NCBI GenBank assembly: GCA_964501725.1
Contig: CAZCTO010000003.1
Span: 1-64,000 of the forward strand
Origin: CAZCTO01 sp964501725
Lineage (GTDB): Bacteria; Bacillota; Clostridia; Saccharofermentanales; Saccharofermentanaceae
Length of the DNA stretch: 64,000 nucleotides
Direction of reading: 5' to 3'
This document shows, in pieces, positions 1 to 8,738 of the stretch (its first letter is position 1; every line of letters starts with the position of its first letter). Below the pieces are notes generated by a model, which searched no databases, was not told where the DNA came from, and saw only the letters and a program-made list of their open reading frames with translations. The position numbers and the translations under genes were made by a program.

Positions 1-159
1 AATTTCCCTGTAACGTCCTGTTTTTAATGCTTTTCAGGTTGCGCAGTAGTCCCTAAATAGAAGTGTTGATTGTTGTGTTGTAAAGAATCTGATCAGAATT
101 CATTTATGCTCAGAATGTAATGACTATTGGGCTGGCCGGAACGACGATAGAACCTGATT

Positions 160-522
160 TGCCCGTATGTATTTGGGTTGTCAGATGCACCGATTCGGAA
201 ATACCTCCTGAATTGGAAGTTTGTCTGTTATGGCCGGTATTTTTCCGGTTGTTTCGTCTCCGCCAAGTCCGAAATACCGGCTGAAATGACACTTTGGCTT
301 TTTTAGGAGGTATTCCGGCACTAATATCGCTTATGCACGATACGGAAATACCTCCTAAATTGGAAGTTTGTCCGTTCAGGCCGGTATTTTTCCGGTCGTT
401 TCGTCTCCGCCAGGTCTGAAATACCGGCTAAATTGACACTTTGGCTTATTTGGGAGGTATTCTTGAATTTCTTTCATTTTGCAGACGCGGAAATACTGCC
501 GAATTGGCAATACTCGCATTTA
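160..522. repeat. 73-bp-period hairpin repeat array (copy 1)
   Basis: The AATACC motif of a left arm starts at 200, 273, 347, 420 and (degenerate, AATACTGCC) 492. The GGTATT motif of a right arm starts at 236, 309, 383 and 456. Steps are 72 to 74 bp. Each right arm pairs with the following left arm: GCCGGTATTT at 233-242 with AAATACCGGC at 272-281; GCCGGTATTT at 380-389 with 419-428; and an AGGAGGTATT-type arm near 302-317 with its complement near 343-359. When the arm changes from GCC to GGA its partner changes too. A decayed first arm lies near 160. No open reading frame explains the period. A homologous array lies at 16683-17090. The family is not recognised. Confidence 0.85.
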
Positions 523-539
523 TGAACGGTGCACCTCGC

Positions 540-560
540 ACTTCGTTTTGAGATAGCCCC
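540..560. other. Conserved motif flanking the hairpin array
   Basis: The motif CTTCGTTTTGAGAYAGCCCC (Y = T here) sits just beyond array copy 1. It recurs with Y = C at 17225-17245 beyond array copy 2. On the minus strand it reads like half of the 'TGTCTCAAAAC' terminator stem seen complete at 30026-30057, so it may be a decayed terminator for the minus-strand gene that ends at 608. Confidence 0.5.
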
Positions 561-607
561 TTCGCATCTGACTTCTTCCGTCGGATGCCGGGTATCGGCA
601 GTTAGAA

Positions 608-1236
608 CTACTCTTCCGCGATGACGATCAGCATGTCTTCCTCATCAAAAGAAACTTCGCTCGTTTTCTTCGGGTTGGTGTAAATCCCGAAGGTCTTGGT
701 GCTGTCATTTTGCTGGGATTTGATCTTGTAGCCGATGACGATTTCATCCTTGCGACGGGCTGCTTCGACGACGGTGTAGTAGTTGACCGTAACACCCTTC
801 TTGATATATTTCATCGCGGGCTCCATGTAAATTTCCGAACCGTCGGCGTCGAAAAGATTATGGAACACCGGCCCGAGATCTTTGTTTCAGAGATCTGGGC
901 GAGCATAAGACTGATGATTTTTTCGCTGATGATAAAATCGTTGACCTTGGCAACTTCGGCAAGCTGGTGGTTACGGTTATCGAGAATTTCGCTGGCGGTG
1001 TTAAAAACGTAATCGGTCTTCTCAGCGATGTCGCGCAAATGCAGAAGGGTGATGAGGGTATTAGCGTCCGATTGCTGGACGTCGTCGGTATATTTGCCAC
1101 TGAGGAGAACGACGTGATGAAAGTTTTTCGCCATGAGGGAATCAAGGACTTTGCGCTCCCTCTCGCAATTAAAAGAGCCACTGATTTGAATAGTTATAAC
1201 ATGGAAAAACGCTTGCGCTCCGTGCAAAATCATCAC
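608..1236 (-). pseudogene. CASTOR/POLLUX-like ion channel, C-terminal remnant, frameshifted
   Basis: Two minus-strand frames together read as the C-terminal part of a bacterial CASTOR/POLLUX-type channel, a TrkA-like regulatory domain that binds nucleotide or ions. The upstream frame (1236 to about 885) encodes FNCERERKVLDSLM, then LLHLRDIAEK and NDFIISEKIISLMLAQISET. The downstream frame (about 883 to 608) continues with DLGPVFHNLFDADGSEIY and YYTVVEAARRKDE. A single missing base near 880-885 separates them. The membrane part and most of the first RCK-like region, several hundred residues in full-length members, are absent, because another gene begins at 1388 on the other strand. It is therefore both truncated and frameshifted and probably dead. 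Family assignment is from memory of conserved strings. A sequencing error could explain the frameshift but not the missing N-terminus. Confidence 0.65.
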
Positions 1237-1387
1237 GTATGTAGGAACATCAGATTGATTTATGCATTACTCTACGATCCGTTTACACGGTTCGAGCCCA
1301 TATATACCAGGCGTCGGTAACATTTTGGACCTCGTTGGCATATGATAATGACCGTGGACTCATTTCGAAAAACAGAGGGAGATACAT

Positions 1388-2212
1388 ATGAATAACGACA
1401 AATTCGGGGAGTTGATTTCCGGGCTCCGCAGGGAAAAATCATTAACCCAACGGGAACTTGCCGATCGCCTTCACGTCACGGACAAGGCTGTGTCAAAATG
1501 GGAGAGAGGAAAGGGTTATCCGGAGATCACGCTGCTGCAGTCTCTTGCGGATGTGCTGGGCGTTACTGCCAGCGAGCTACTGAGCGGGGAGAGAAACACC
1601 GGCGGAAGCATGCCTCTTTCGGAGGCGGACGCGATTGTCGGCGAGGCGATCGAATTTGCGGGGCAGGCTTCCAGGCGCAAAATCTCCGACTTGATCTTTG
1701 CGATTATGTCGTTTTCCTTCCTGATCGCGGCATTCGTTTGCTTCCTGTGCAATTACCTGATCAGCGGAAAGATTGACTGGGCGCTCTATCCGGCGGGCGG
1801 CATGATGATGACATGGCTGATCCTGGCACCCTGGTTTCTGCTTCGAAAACACAGAGCCATTCTTTCCCTAATCGCTCTGCTGCTTTGCATCTTTCCGTTT
1901 CTTTTCCTGGTTGAATACCTTTGTCCGGTCAAAGGGTGGGTCATCCCCCTGGCGATGCCGATTATTGCTCTTTCTGTCATCCCGATGTTTATCATTGCCG
2001 TTCTGTGGATATATACGAAAATCAACCGCTTCTATTTGAGAGCGCTGGCATCGCTTCTGTTCGGTGTCGTTGTGAACCTCGGCACCAATGCGATCGTGCA
2101 GAACTTTTTGCACGAAAAAGAACGGAACATCTCTGTCCCGATCACCGCGGCGTCATTTGCATTGCTGACCGTCGTTTTGTTGTTTGTGGGGTGGAAGCGG
2201 CGGAGAAGATAA
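1388..2212 (+). CDS. XRE-family transcriptional regulator with integral membrane domain
   Basis: The first 65 residues are a helix-turn-helix of the Cro/C1 (XRE) type: FGELISGLRREKSLTQREL, then the recognition-helix region VTDKAVSKWERGKGYPE, with LADVLGVTASELL closing the domain. After a linker come about six hydrophobic segments (roughly residues 96-118, 128-148, 153-175, 185-208, 215-240 and 245-268) ending in a basic WKRRRR tail, so the regulator is membrane-anchored. The architecture is common in Bacillota as a sensor or regulator of cell-envelope or transport genes, but the signal cannot be read here. A GAGGGAG ribosome site precedes the ATG by a normal distance. The gene stands alone, divergent from the channel remnant. 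Confidence 0.85.
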   Translation: MNNDKFGELISGLRREKSLTQRELADRLHVTDKAVSKWERGKGYPEITLLQSLADVLGVTASELLSGERNTGGSMPLSEADAIVGEAIEFAGQASRRKISDLIFAIMSFSFLIAAFVCFLCNYLISGKIDWALYPAGGMMMTWLILAPWFLLRKHRAILSLIALLLCIFPFLFLVEYLCPVKGWVIPLAMPIIALSVIPMFIIAVLWIYTKINRFYLRALASLLFGVVVNLGTNAIVQNFLHEKERNISVPITAASFALLTVVLLFVGWKRRRR

Positions 2213-2282
2213 GTCCTTTTTGGATTCAGAATAGGGGAGAGATCCGGAGAGCAGGAGCAAATAGAGGCGAGCAAGAAAGATC

Positions 2283-2310
2283 TTGCGCGCCTATTACTAT
2301 GTGTTATAAT
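2283..2310 (+). promoter_or_regulatory. Sigma-A-type promoter for the lipoprotein gene
   Basis: A perfect TATAAT lies at 2305-2310, 16 bp after a weak -35 (TTGCGC, 2283-2288). It lies about 38 bp before the lipoprotein start codon. Confidence 0.5.
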
Positions 2311-2347
2311 AATAGAAAACGGACCTGCATCTCCGGAGGAGAATTTG

Positions 2348-3712
2348 ATGAGGAAAGTAGTGAAGCGGATTGGCGTTTTTTGTGTTATCGGCTTACTGTT
2401 GCTTGTTGCGGCTTGCTCAGTGAAATCCGTTCGAAGGGAGTCTGAAACGAACCTGACAGAATCCGAAGCGATAACCGCGGTAACGACCCCTACCCCGAAA
2501 CCGACGCGCAAGCCGACGGCGACACCGACACCGATTTCGACGATTGCTCCGTTTCAAGCCATGTATTCCTTCGGAGGCTCGGAAGCCGAAAAAGCGTTTC
2601 TCTTAAAGGATGTTACCGCGAAGGATATGTACGGAAAACCGGTCGATCTTAAAGCCGGTCAAGTCCTATGGATTTACACAGATGAGAGTACGACAATCGA
2701 CGAAGCAAGCCTGTTTTTCCTGCCGGACGGCGAAGAATTATCCGAAGAATATCCGGGCATGACTGTACAGGCTTCGCAGGGGTTGTCTTTTGATATGTCC
2801 GAAAACCGTTACGGAGTGACTTGTTTTTCCGGGTTTCCGGAATATGAATTGTTCGGGACATGGGATAACATGAGTTCTGATCTGAAACAAGTTGTCGAAG
2901 TGGAGCCATGGGAACACATCCCGAAAATATCGGAGGACGAACGCTATATGATGCGGGTCGATTGGGATAGGGACGGTCTGAGCGACGAATTGCTTTTCGA
3001 GTATCACCGCAACCGGAGCGATAATTTTATTACGTTGACTTTTCGAAGCGGCAAGGACGGCAGTTCATATAGAGAAACGATCCGACTCAATTCCGAGGAA
3101 ATTCTGGAGTATGCAGATTCTGACATTTACATATACCCGGAAACTCTGATTTTAGCCCGGAAAGAAAACAGTGATTATGTGATTCTTATTTGCGAAAATA
3201 TCGCCACTTTACTGGATGATTCTGAGCCGGACGGAACTGCGGCGATATACTATGAACCGGATTCGTTATTCTCCGCAAGAGGAATGGATGGCGTGTTCGG
3301 TTGCGAGGACAATGTTCTGTATGTCTCCGGGAGAAGCAGTTTTTTCTATGGGACTTGGACGACGAAAAGAGCCGTCGGGCTCAATGACGACTGGTCTTTG
3401 GATATACTCACCGATACGGAGTACTATCTGAACAGCTGGGGCTCTTACACCTACACACTTCAGGATATGAACATCGAGATCGAGGGACCCTCCGGGCACA
3501 CGGCGTCCGTTCTTCCTGCGGGAATGGTCATTTTCCCCGAAAAAGAGGTCCTGGATTCCGATGGCAAAGGGTATCTGTACGTCCGGCTGGCGGACGGAAG
3601 TTCGGCGCGGATCAAAGCGGAGTTCCGGTATGAATCCGAAGAGCGGATCGCGCTTTTGGACGGGAAACCGGATAATGAGCGTGAACTTTTCTACTACACC
3701 GTCGGGGGGTAA
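2348..3712 (+). CDS. Putative lipoprotein with Thr/Pro-rich linker
   Basis: The N-terminus is a lipoprotein signal: basic MRKVVKR, a hydrophobic core, then lipobox VAAC, so the mature protein begins at a lipidated cysteine near residue 23 and sits on the outer face of the membrane. Residues 47-68 form a TPTPKPTRKPTATPTP linker that holds the rest, about 390 residues, away from the membrane. The body has no recognised domain. It contains DWDRDGLSDELLFEY, an acidic calcium-loop-like or FG-GAP-like stretch, similar in style to the DLNGDGTEEKIVFE of the lipoprotein at 44828. The ATG at 2348 is chosen over the TTG at 2345 because GGAGGAG (2335-2341) lies 6 bp before it. Function unknown. Confidence 0.75.
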   Translation: MRKVVKRIGVFCVIGLLLLVAACSVKSVRRESETNLTESEAITAVTTPTPKPTRKPTATPTPISTIAPFQAMYSFGGSEAEKAFLLKDVTAKDMYGKPVDLKAGQVLWIYTDESTTIDEASLFFLPDGEELSEEYPGMTVQASQGLSFDMSENRYGVTCFSGFPEYELFGTWDNMSSDLKQVVEVEPWEHIPKISEDERYMMRVDWDRDGLSDELLFEYHRNRSDNFITLTFRSGKDGSSYRETIRLNSEEILEYADSDIYIYPETLILARKENSDYVILICENIATLLDDSEPDGTAAIYYEPDSLFSARGMDGVFGCEDNVLYVSGRSSFFYGTWTTKRAVGLNDDWSLDILTDTEYYLNSWGSYTYTLQDMNIEIEGPSGHTASVLPAGMVIFPEKEVLDSDGKGYLYVRLADGSSARIKAEFRYESEERIALLDGKPDNERELFYYTVGG

Positions 3713-3767
3713 AACGGGCAGGGGAAGGAACGTATCACTTGGTTGAGAAAGGATCAGAAGAAATAAT

Positions 3768-4094
3768 ATGGCGAAATTGGAGCAGACTTTAAGCGGCAGT
3801 TTTGATCAATGGTTAAGCAGAATCGAAGGAGGAATATTAGACGGAAGTATATCTGCTTCAATGGAGGAATCCAGTGATTTCAGAAGCGGAGATGCCCGAT
3901 GTAGCGTACGTGTATTTGAACGATATAGCTATGCCGGAGGGAACCGTGTGAGTCTGAGTGTAACCCTCTTCCAGAATGGTGATGACCCAATCAATTTATC
4001 GGCGATAACAGCAGGTGGCAGCCAGGCACTGTTTTTTAAGATAAACACCTGGGGAGAGGAAGCTTTTTTGGATAAATTGAGAGAACTTCTGTAA
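3768..4094 (+). CDS. DUF6054-like small protein
   Basis: A 108-residue soluble protein without signal peptide or membrane segment. The pattern FDQWLSRIEGGILDGSISAS, the central CSVRVFERYSYAGGNRVSL and the C-terminal AITAGGSQALFFKINT, followed by EEAFLDKLRELL, match what I recall of the DUF6054 family, whose function is unknown. Length is normal for that family, so the gene looks intact. It has a modest AGAAG ribosome site and a 55-bp gap from the preceding lipoprotein gene, so co-transcription is possible. An IS3 remnant abuts its 3' end on the opposite strand. Confidence 0.65.
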   Translation: MAKLEQTLSGSFDQWLSRIEGGILDGSISASMEESSDFRSGDARCSVRVFERYSYAGGNRVSLSVTLFQNGDDPINLSAITAGGSQALFFKINTWGEEAFLDKLRELL

Positions 4095-4099
4095 TGGCA

Positions 4100-4265
4100 G
4101 TGAGATGAAGGGTAGAGCATGAATTCGGAGTAATGCTGATTGACCCTAAACCGGGACAGCGTCCGCACCTTCTGTATGTATATGGTTTCGCACTTTGCGG
4201 TGCCAAAGAAGCTTTCAACCACAGCGTTGTCGCACACGTTGCCATTGGCGCGTATCGCCCGGATC
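4100..4265 (-). pseudogene. IS3-family transposase (orfB) fragment
   Basis: The minus strand reads GNVCDNAVVESFFGTAKCE and continues with ETIYIQKVRT. This is the DNAVVESFF catalytic-core signature of IS3-family DDE transposases (normally GNxYDNAxxESFFxTLKxE). Only about 50 residues are recognisable. The upstream D,D part and the downstream IFEYIEVFYNRxRxH motif are missing, and no terminal inverted repeats are visible. This is an inert scrap marking an old insertion between the DUF6054-like gene and the TetR gene. Confidence 0.6.
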
Positions 4266-4352
4266 CTTGGCGGCTCGGCCGGTTTTCAGTTTTCCTTCTT
4301 CGATTTTCTTTGACATAGGCAACTCTTGACAGTTCAATTCTTATGATGTATT

Positions 4353-4386
4353 TTTTAACTAAGGTATAATTTTACCTTAGTTAAAA
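4353..4386 (+). promoter_or_regulatory. Palindromic operator overlapping a -10 box (TetR gene)
   Basis: TTTTAACTAAGGTA (4353-4366) and its exact complement TACCTTAGTTAAAA (4373-4386) form a perfect 14-bp inverted repeat with a 6-bp centre. The repeat contains TATAAT at 4365-4370 and ends 17 bp before the TetR start codon. A TTGACA at 4326-4331 lies too far from this -10 (33 bp) but would fit TATTTT at 4349-4354. The layout is typical of a TetR autorepression site. Confidence 0.75.
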
Positions 4387-4403
4387 TCATGGGGGGAGTT
4401 GTC

Positions 4404-5000
4404 GTGAAACAGACGAAGAAAGAGCGAACTCACCAGGAGATCATCGAAGCTGCTAAAGCGATTGTCCATGATAAGGGACACGAGGCTATCACTGTTCGGT
4501 ACCTGGCTCAAGTAACAGGGTATTCACATACAAATCTTTATTATTATTTTGAAGATTTGAATGCCCTTCTGTGGACATTACGTTTCGATATGATTGAGGA
4601 CATGATTACCGAACTTACATCCATACCCATTAAGAAGCACGATCCGGTGGAAGAAATCCTTGCTGTCTTTTACTGTTATGCGGACTATTTCTTCAAGCAC
4701 CCGAATGTTTTCCGGTTCTTCTATTTCTATCCTTTTATTCAGCCGGAAGATGACGACCGGAATCAAATTCTTGAGCAGCGATTTCAAGGAATATGGCAAA
4801 AATCTTTTCTCCGATTAACGCAGGAAGGGGTCATCCTCAACGAAGATATTGAGCTTGCCGCCAAAACAATAATTTACTCCTTACAGGGAATGATCCTGCT
4901 GAATATCTCTTCCAATTCTTCGGCACAAGAAGAAGACACCCGAGAGGAAATAAGAAGACTTGTTTATTTTCTGCTTCGAAAAAACGAAAGAAATACGTAA
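4404..5000 (+). CDS. TetR/AcrR-family transcriptional regulator
   Basis: Residues 1-55 are a TetR DNA-binding domain: ERTHQEIIEAAKAIVHDKG, then ITVRYLAQVTGYSHTNLYYYF, the classic TetR recognition helix. The remaining 140 residues are the helical ligand-binding and dimer domain with DYFFKHPNVFRFFYFYPF; the ligand is not inferable. The GTG at 4404 is preferred to the ATG at 4389 because GGGGGAG (4391-4397) then falls at proper spacing. The gene is directly preceded by a perfect palindromic operator, implying autoregulation. It is followed 14 bp later by a membrane protein gene that it probably controls. Confidence 0.85.
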   Translation: MKQTKKERTHQEIIEAAKAIVHDKGHEAITVRYLAQVTGYSHTNLYYYFEDLNALLWTLRFDMIEDMITELTSIPIKKHDPVEEILAVFYCYADYFFKHPNVFRFFYFYPFIQPEDDDRNQILEQRFQGIWQKSFLRLTQEGVILNEDIELAAKTIIYSLQGMILLNISSNSSAQEEDTREEIRRLVYFLLRKNERNT

Positions 5001-5014
5001 TGGAGGTTAATGCA

Positions 5015-5704
5015 ATGGATCAAGTTTATAAAACCAATTTTCAGCCACTCTATCGTGTCGCCCGGTTTTTGACTTTAGCAATGCTCATCATCATCCCCTT
5101 GCAAGTCCTGATTTTTGTCATCTCTCCGCCACCTGCCACGGTGAGCGGTTTCTTTGAGCTCTTTCATCAGAATCCCTTCATGGGATTACTTAGCCTGGAT
5201 TTTCTTTACCTGATTAATAATGCGATTCTTGTCGTAATCTATTTGGCACTTTTTATTATTCTATACCGCGAAAAGCCTGTTACGGCGCTCACCGCCTTTG
5301 TTTTCGGATTCATCGGACTTATTTGTTATTTCCCGTCGAATCCTACGTTTGAGATGTTGACTCTGAGCAATCAGTATTTTCAAGCATTACCTGAGCAGCA
5401 AACGATCTATCTGGCTGCCGGCGAGGCTGTAATGGCCGGATATACAGGGACATGCTTCAATGTATATTATGTGCTAAGCACAATATGTCTGTTGTTATTT
5501 GCCTATGCAATCATCAAAAGCTCCCAGTTTAAGAAATCCGTCGGTGTCTTGGGACTCGTTTCCGGATTCTTCATGATTATCCCTTCATCGGCAGGTATGC
5601 TGGGAATGATTTTTTCTTTACTGTCCCTCATCCCTTGGATCGTATTCATCACGTTGCTGATGTTGAAATTCAGAAAACTTGCATCTCAGGCACAGAATGC
5701 TTAA
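5015..5704 (+). CDS. DUF4386-like membrane protein
   Basis: A 229-residue polytopic membrane protein with about six hydrophobic helices. The FEMLTLSNQYFQAL segment and AAGEAVMAGYTGT, followed by FNVYYVLS, then SGFFMIIPSSAGMLG, are as I remember for DUF4386, a family of unknown function often next to a TetR-type regulator. The start is placed at ATG 5015 rather than 5000: GGAGG at 5002-5006 overlaps the earlier codon and is spaced correctly for the later one. The gene follows tetR by 14 bp, so the two form an operon behind the operator at 4353-4386. Confidence 0.7.
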   Translation: MDQVYKTNFQPLYRVARFLTLAMLIIIPLQVLIFVISPPPATVSGFFELFHQNPFMGLLSLDFLYLINNAILVVIYLALFIILYREKPVTALTAFVFGFIGLICYFPSNPTFEMLTLSNQYFQALPEQQTIYLAAGEAVMAGYTGTCFNVYYVLSTICLLLFAYAIIKSSQFKKSVGVLGLVSGFFMIIPSSAGMLGMIFSLLSLIPWIVFITLLMLKFRKLASQAQNA

Positions 5705-5734
5705 ACAAGCCTCGAAAAACGATTTGTCTTCTCT

Positions 5735-8284
5735 TTATGTTTCGTTGTCATTAGAGAACGAGAATCCGTCATTGTGAAAAAGCGATATGCATATATCGAC
5801 GATTCTTGCATCATACTTAACGCCTCTGCCGGACTCGATCTCGTTAAGGGCAGCATCAATACCCAATGCCGGGCGATACGGGCGATGCGATGTCATCGCT
5901 TCCACTACGTCCGAAACAGCCAATATGCGGCTCTCGAGAATTATTTCATCTCCTTTGCGTCTGTTGGGATATCCGGAGCCATCGAGTCGCTCGTGATGTT
6001 GTAATATCATGGTCAATATAACCTCCGGAAGATCCATCTCACAAGCGATGTTATGGCTGTATTCTGCATGCGTCTGCAAAATCTGATACTCCAGATTAGT
6101 AATCTTACCCGGCTTATTCAGGATGTCTGAAGCGATATAGATCTTGCCGATGTCGTGAAGCAAAGCACCGTACGAGAGGTTCACAATCTCGTCCTCTGTG
6201 AACCCAAGCCGGGCTCCGATCTGACATGCGAGCTGTTGTACGCGCCTTTGATGTCCTGCGGTGTAAAGATCCCGAAATTCGACCACCTTAGAAAGCGCAT
6301 TGATTGATTGCTCCAGCCGCTTCTCGAGTATCTTGTTTGAGACAATTAGGGACTCGTGCTGTTTGAGCACTTCCTCTTCGAGTTTCTTTCGTTCCGTTAT
6401 GTCACGTACAAGTCCTTCGGTTCCAATCAGCTCGCCTTCATCGTTATGAAGGTACTTCACATGCATCGAGATCCAGAACTCTGTATGATCTTTGCGCAAC
6501 GCTTTGCAGTTGTGGCTTGTCACCCGTCCCTCTGACTGGAGTTTATTCAATAAGCCAATTCGGTCTTCCTGACTTGCAAACATTTCTCTGGCTCTGACCG
6601 CGAGCATATCGTCAACACTATCGTACCCATGCATTTGTACCAAACGGGGATTCACTATTAAGAAGTTGCCTTCAAGATCCGTGCGAAAGAATCCATCCTG
6701 CAAATCTTCCAGAATTCGTTTATTCTCCTCAAGGCTGTCATGTAAAACCTTATCCGCCTTTACTTTCTGTGTCATATCTGTACCGATGCACTGGATGGCG
6801 GTCTGATCGTCCCACTCGATCTTCTTAGCATAGACCAACAATGGAACCGTTTCTTTTTCTCGCGTTCTTGCTTCCTCATTCAGAACGATCTCTCCCTGCG
6901 CATCAATCACACGAATCATTTCAGAAAATTGCATATCATTTCGAACCGTCACCAGATCGTTAACGGCCATGGAGAGTATCTCATCCTTTGAATACCCGTA
7001 CAGTCGTGAAGCAAAGTCGTTCGCGTACAGAATCTTCCCCGACTTATCGAAAATGATTATGGAACTTGGCGCAACATCGCAAATGTGAGCCAAACGCTTG
7101 ATCTGTTCTTGGGCCTTCTCATTCTCATTCTGGTAATGAATCTGTTGAGTCAGATCCGAAAACACGCACGCGAACTGGTTTGGAGCGGGACGATAGGCTG
7201 TAACGCTGAAATACTTGTCGACTGCAACGGAGTAATTCTGGAACGTGATGGGAACTCCTGCCAGCGCGACTTTTCCATAGTTTTGAATCCAATACTTTTC
7301 GGTTTGGGGAAGTACTTCAAGAACCGTTTTCCCAATAAGATCACGGCCCCGGAGTCCCGTCATACGCTCAAACGCAGGGTTAACAGAGAGGTAGCGGTAG
7401 TCGACAGGATTCCCTTTCTGATCGCAGATAATCTCGTGAAGGGCGAAGCCATCCAACATCTCGTCGATGAGCTGATGATAGTTTTGCCTTGCTTTCATCT
7501 CTGCGGTTATGTCTGTCAGGATCACATAGACTTGATATGGTTTGTCTTCTCCATCACGAAACAAGGGCGTAGCATGAACGGAAAGCCAAATATAGTCAGA
7601 AATTGCTTCGTTGAAAACTCCGAGGTTGAATGGACCGAACGGTTTCCCCGTACGAAGTGCAACCATAGACGGATGTTCACTCCCCGGAAGAGGGGAACCG
7701 TCCTCGCGGATGGTCCGCCACATCGGCGTCATTGAGGAGAGATTTACCATTTGCTCCGAACTTAATCCAAGCAACCGCTCCGCGGCCGGATTAACGGAGA
7801 TGATTGCTCCATTTTCGTCCTGATATATGATTCCCTGCGCGATGGTATCATGCAGTCGCCGGAGTTTTTCATCCCGGGCAAATTGCTCGCGTTCGCGCTG
7901 AATCTGCTCAGTCAGATCGTGAACACTGCAGAACACATACTCACCACCGGCAGATCGGAAGGATCTCGCTGACACGATCGCCGTGAATTTTTCCCCGTTT
8001 TTTCTGCGGAAATATGCTTGCTGCGGTTCAAGTGCTCCGTCTTTGGACATCAGACGGAGAAAATGCTCGCGATCACTTGGATTGAAGTACAAATCCAACT
8101 CCGGCGTGGTCTTGCCGATGATTTCTTCGCGGGAACAGCCGGTGATACGGCAGAACTCATCATTCACATGCACGATTTTTCCGTCGCATACTGTTGTTAC
8201 CAATGATGCGTTCGGACTGGCTAAGAACATTGCTTGGAATAAGACATCCGCTGAGAAGTCTTCAATATTTCTTCCTTGAGTCAC
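5735..8284 (-). CDS. Multi-PAS HD-GYP cyclic-di-GMP phosphodiesterase
   Basis: An 849-residue soluble signalling protein. About five PAS domains follow one another (roughly residues 12-125, 140-262, 265-380, 385-510 and 520-640), each with PAS-core strings such as VNDEFCRITGCSREEIIGKT and VNPAAERLLGLS. A short helix at 640-665 leads to an HD-GYP domain. That domain has HDIGK (710-714) and the diagnostic HHERLDGSGYP (763-773), so the metal-binding HD pair and the GYP motif are intact and hydrolysis of c-di-GMP is expected. No membrane segment is seen, so the PAS domains should sense cytoplasmic cues. Start is GTG with GAGG upstream. It is convergent with the DUF4386 gene. Confidence 0.9.
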   Translation of the reverse strand: MTQGRNIEDFSADVLFQAMFLASPNASLVTTVCDGKIVHVNDEFCRITGCSREEIIGKTTPELDLYFNPSDREHFLRLMSKDGALEPQQAYFRRKNGEKFTAIVSARSFRSAGGEYVFCSVHDLTEQIQREREQFARDEKLRRLHDTIAQGIIYQDENGAIISVNPAAERLLGLSSEQMVNLSSMTPMWRTIREDGSPLPGSEHPSMVALRTGKPFGPFNLGVFNEAISDYIWLSVHATPLFRDGEDKPYQVYVILTDITAEMKARQNYHQLIDEMLDGFALHEIICDQKGNPVDYRYLSVNPAFERMTGLRGRDLIGKTVLEVLPQTEKYWIQNYGKVALAGVPITFQNYSVAVDKYFSVTAYRPAPNQFACVFSDLTQQIHYQNENEKAQEQIKRLAHICDVAPSSIIIFDKSGKILYANDFASRLYGYSKDEILSMAVNDLVTVRNDMQFSEMIRVIDAQGEIVLNEEARTREKETVPLLVYAKKIEWDDQTAIQCIGTDMTQKVKADKVLHDSLEENKRILEDLQDGFFRTDLEGNFLIVNPRLVQMHGYDSVDDMLAVRAREMFASQEDRIGLLNKLQSEGRVTSHNCKALRKDHTEFWISMHVKYLHNDEGELIGTEGLVRDITERKKLEEEVLKQHESLIVSNKILEKRLEQSINALSKVVEFRDLYTAGHQRRVQQLACQIGARLGFTEDEIVNLSYGALLHDIGKIYIASDILNKPGKITNLEYQILQTHAEYSHNIACEMDLPEVILTMILQHHERLDGSGYPNRRKGDEIILESRILAVSDVVEAMTSHRPYRPALGIDAALNEIESGRGVKYDARIVDICISLFHNDGFSFSNDNET

Positions 8285-8628
8285 TTATTCAATCCTCTAT
8301 CGGTTTCGGCGAAACAATGTTTCTCTGAAACTGCTCTACTGTCTGATTAAATTGTATCATCTTTTTTAGGTAAGTTGTCTATTCATTATTATCATGGAAT
8401 CAATTCGGTGTTATTGATTTTGCGAAGAAGGGACGACACAATACACACCCCCAAGTGTTTTTATCAATTGAATAGTTCATGACCCGGTAAATAAATGTTT
8501 GTGAACACGAGATTTCGCAAAGCCGGAATCTTTATTGTGCTCAAAAAATGGATGATAAGAATGGAATCAATTTCGGTAGATGTCATTATCTTATCGTTCA
8601 AATCATTCCAATCACGATTCGTTGCAAA

Positions 8629-8738
8629 GGAGGGAGTCGACAGCGTGCTCGCTTCGCTAGTCCGCCTTTCCGTCGTCGCTATCGCTCCTCCGCAGAAGGC
8701 GGCCGAGTGTCTACTACGACCATCGTTTACTACGAGGT
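8629..8738. repeat. tRNA-Ser-derived repeat unit R1
   Basis: Begins with GGAGGGAGTCGA, identical to the T-arm end of the tRNA-Ser(GCT) gene at 10082 as read on the plus strand, then a GC-rich body shared with units at 9552-10042. Its tail (GAGTGTCTACT through TTTACTACGAGG) matches unit R3. The tail overlaps the stop-codon end of the lipoprotein gene at 8730. The rest of 8285-8628 holds no gene that I can support. Confidence 0.8.

Noticed and set aside
160..522. Arrays as integron attC sites
   Set aside because: No integrase and no gene cassettes between the sites; spacing of 73 bp leaves no room for cassettes.
4326..4331. TTGACA as the -35 for TATAAT at 4365
   Set aside because: The 33-bp spacing is too long; it may instead serve TATTTT at 4349-4354.
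8505..8540. CGCAAAGCC-containing stretch resembling part of a c-di-GMP (GEMM) riboswitch
   Set aside because: The GGCAAACC...CGAAAG arm and the rest of the conserved core are absent, and no gene follows on the same strand within range.
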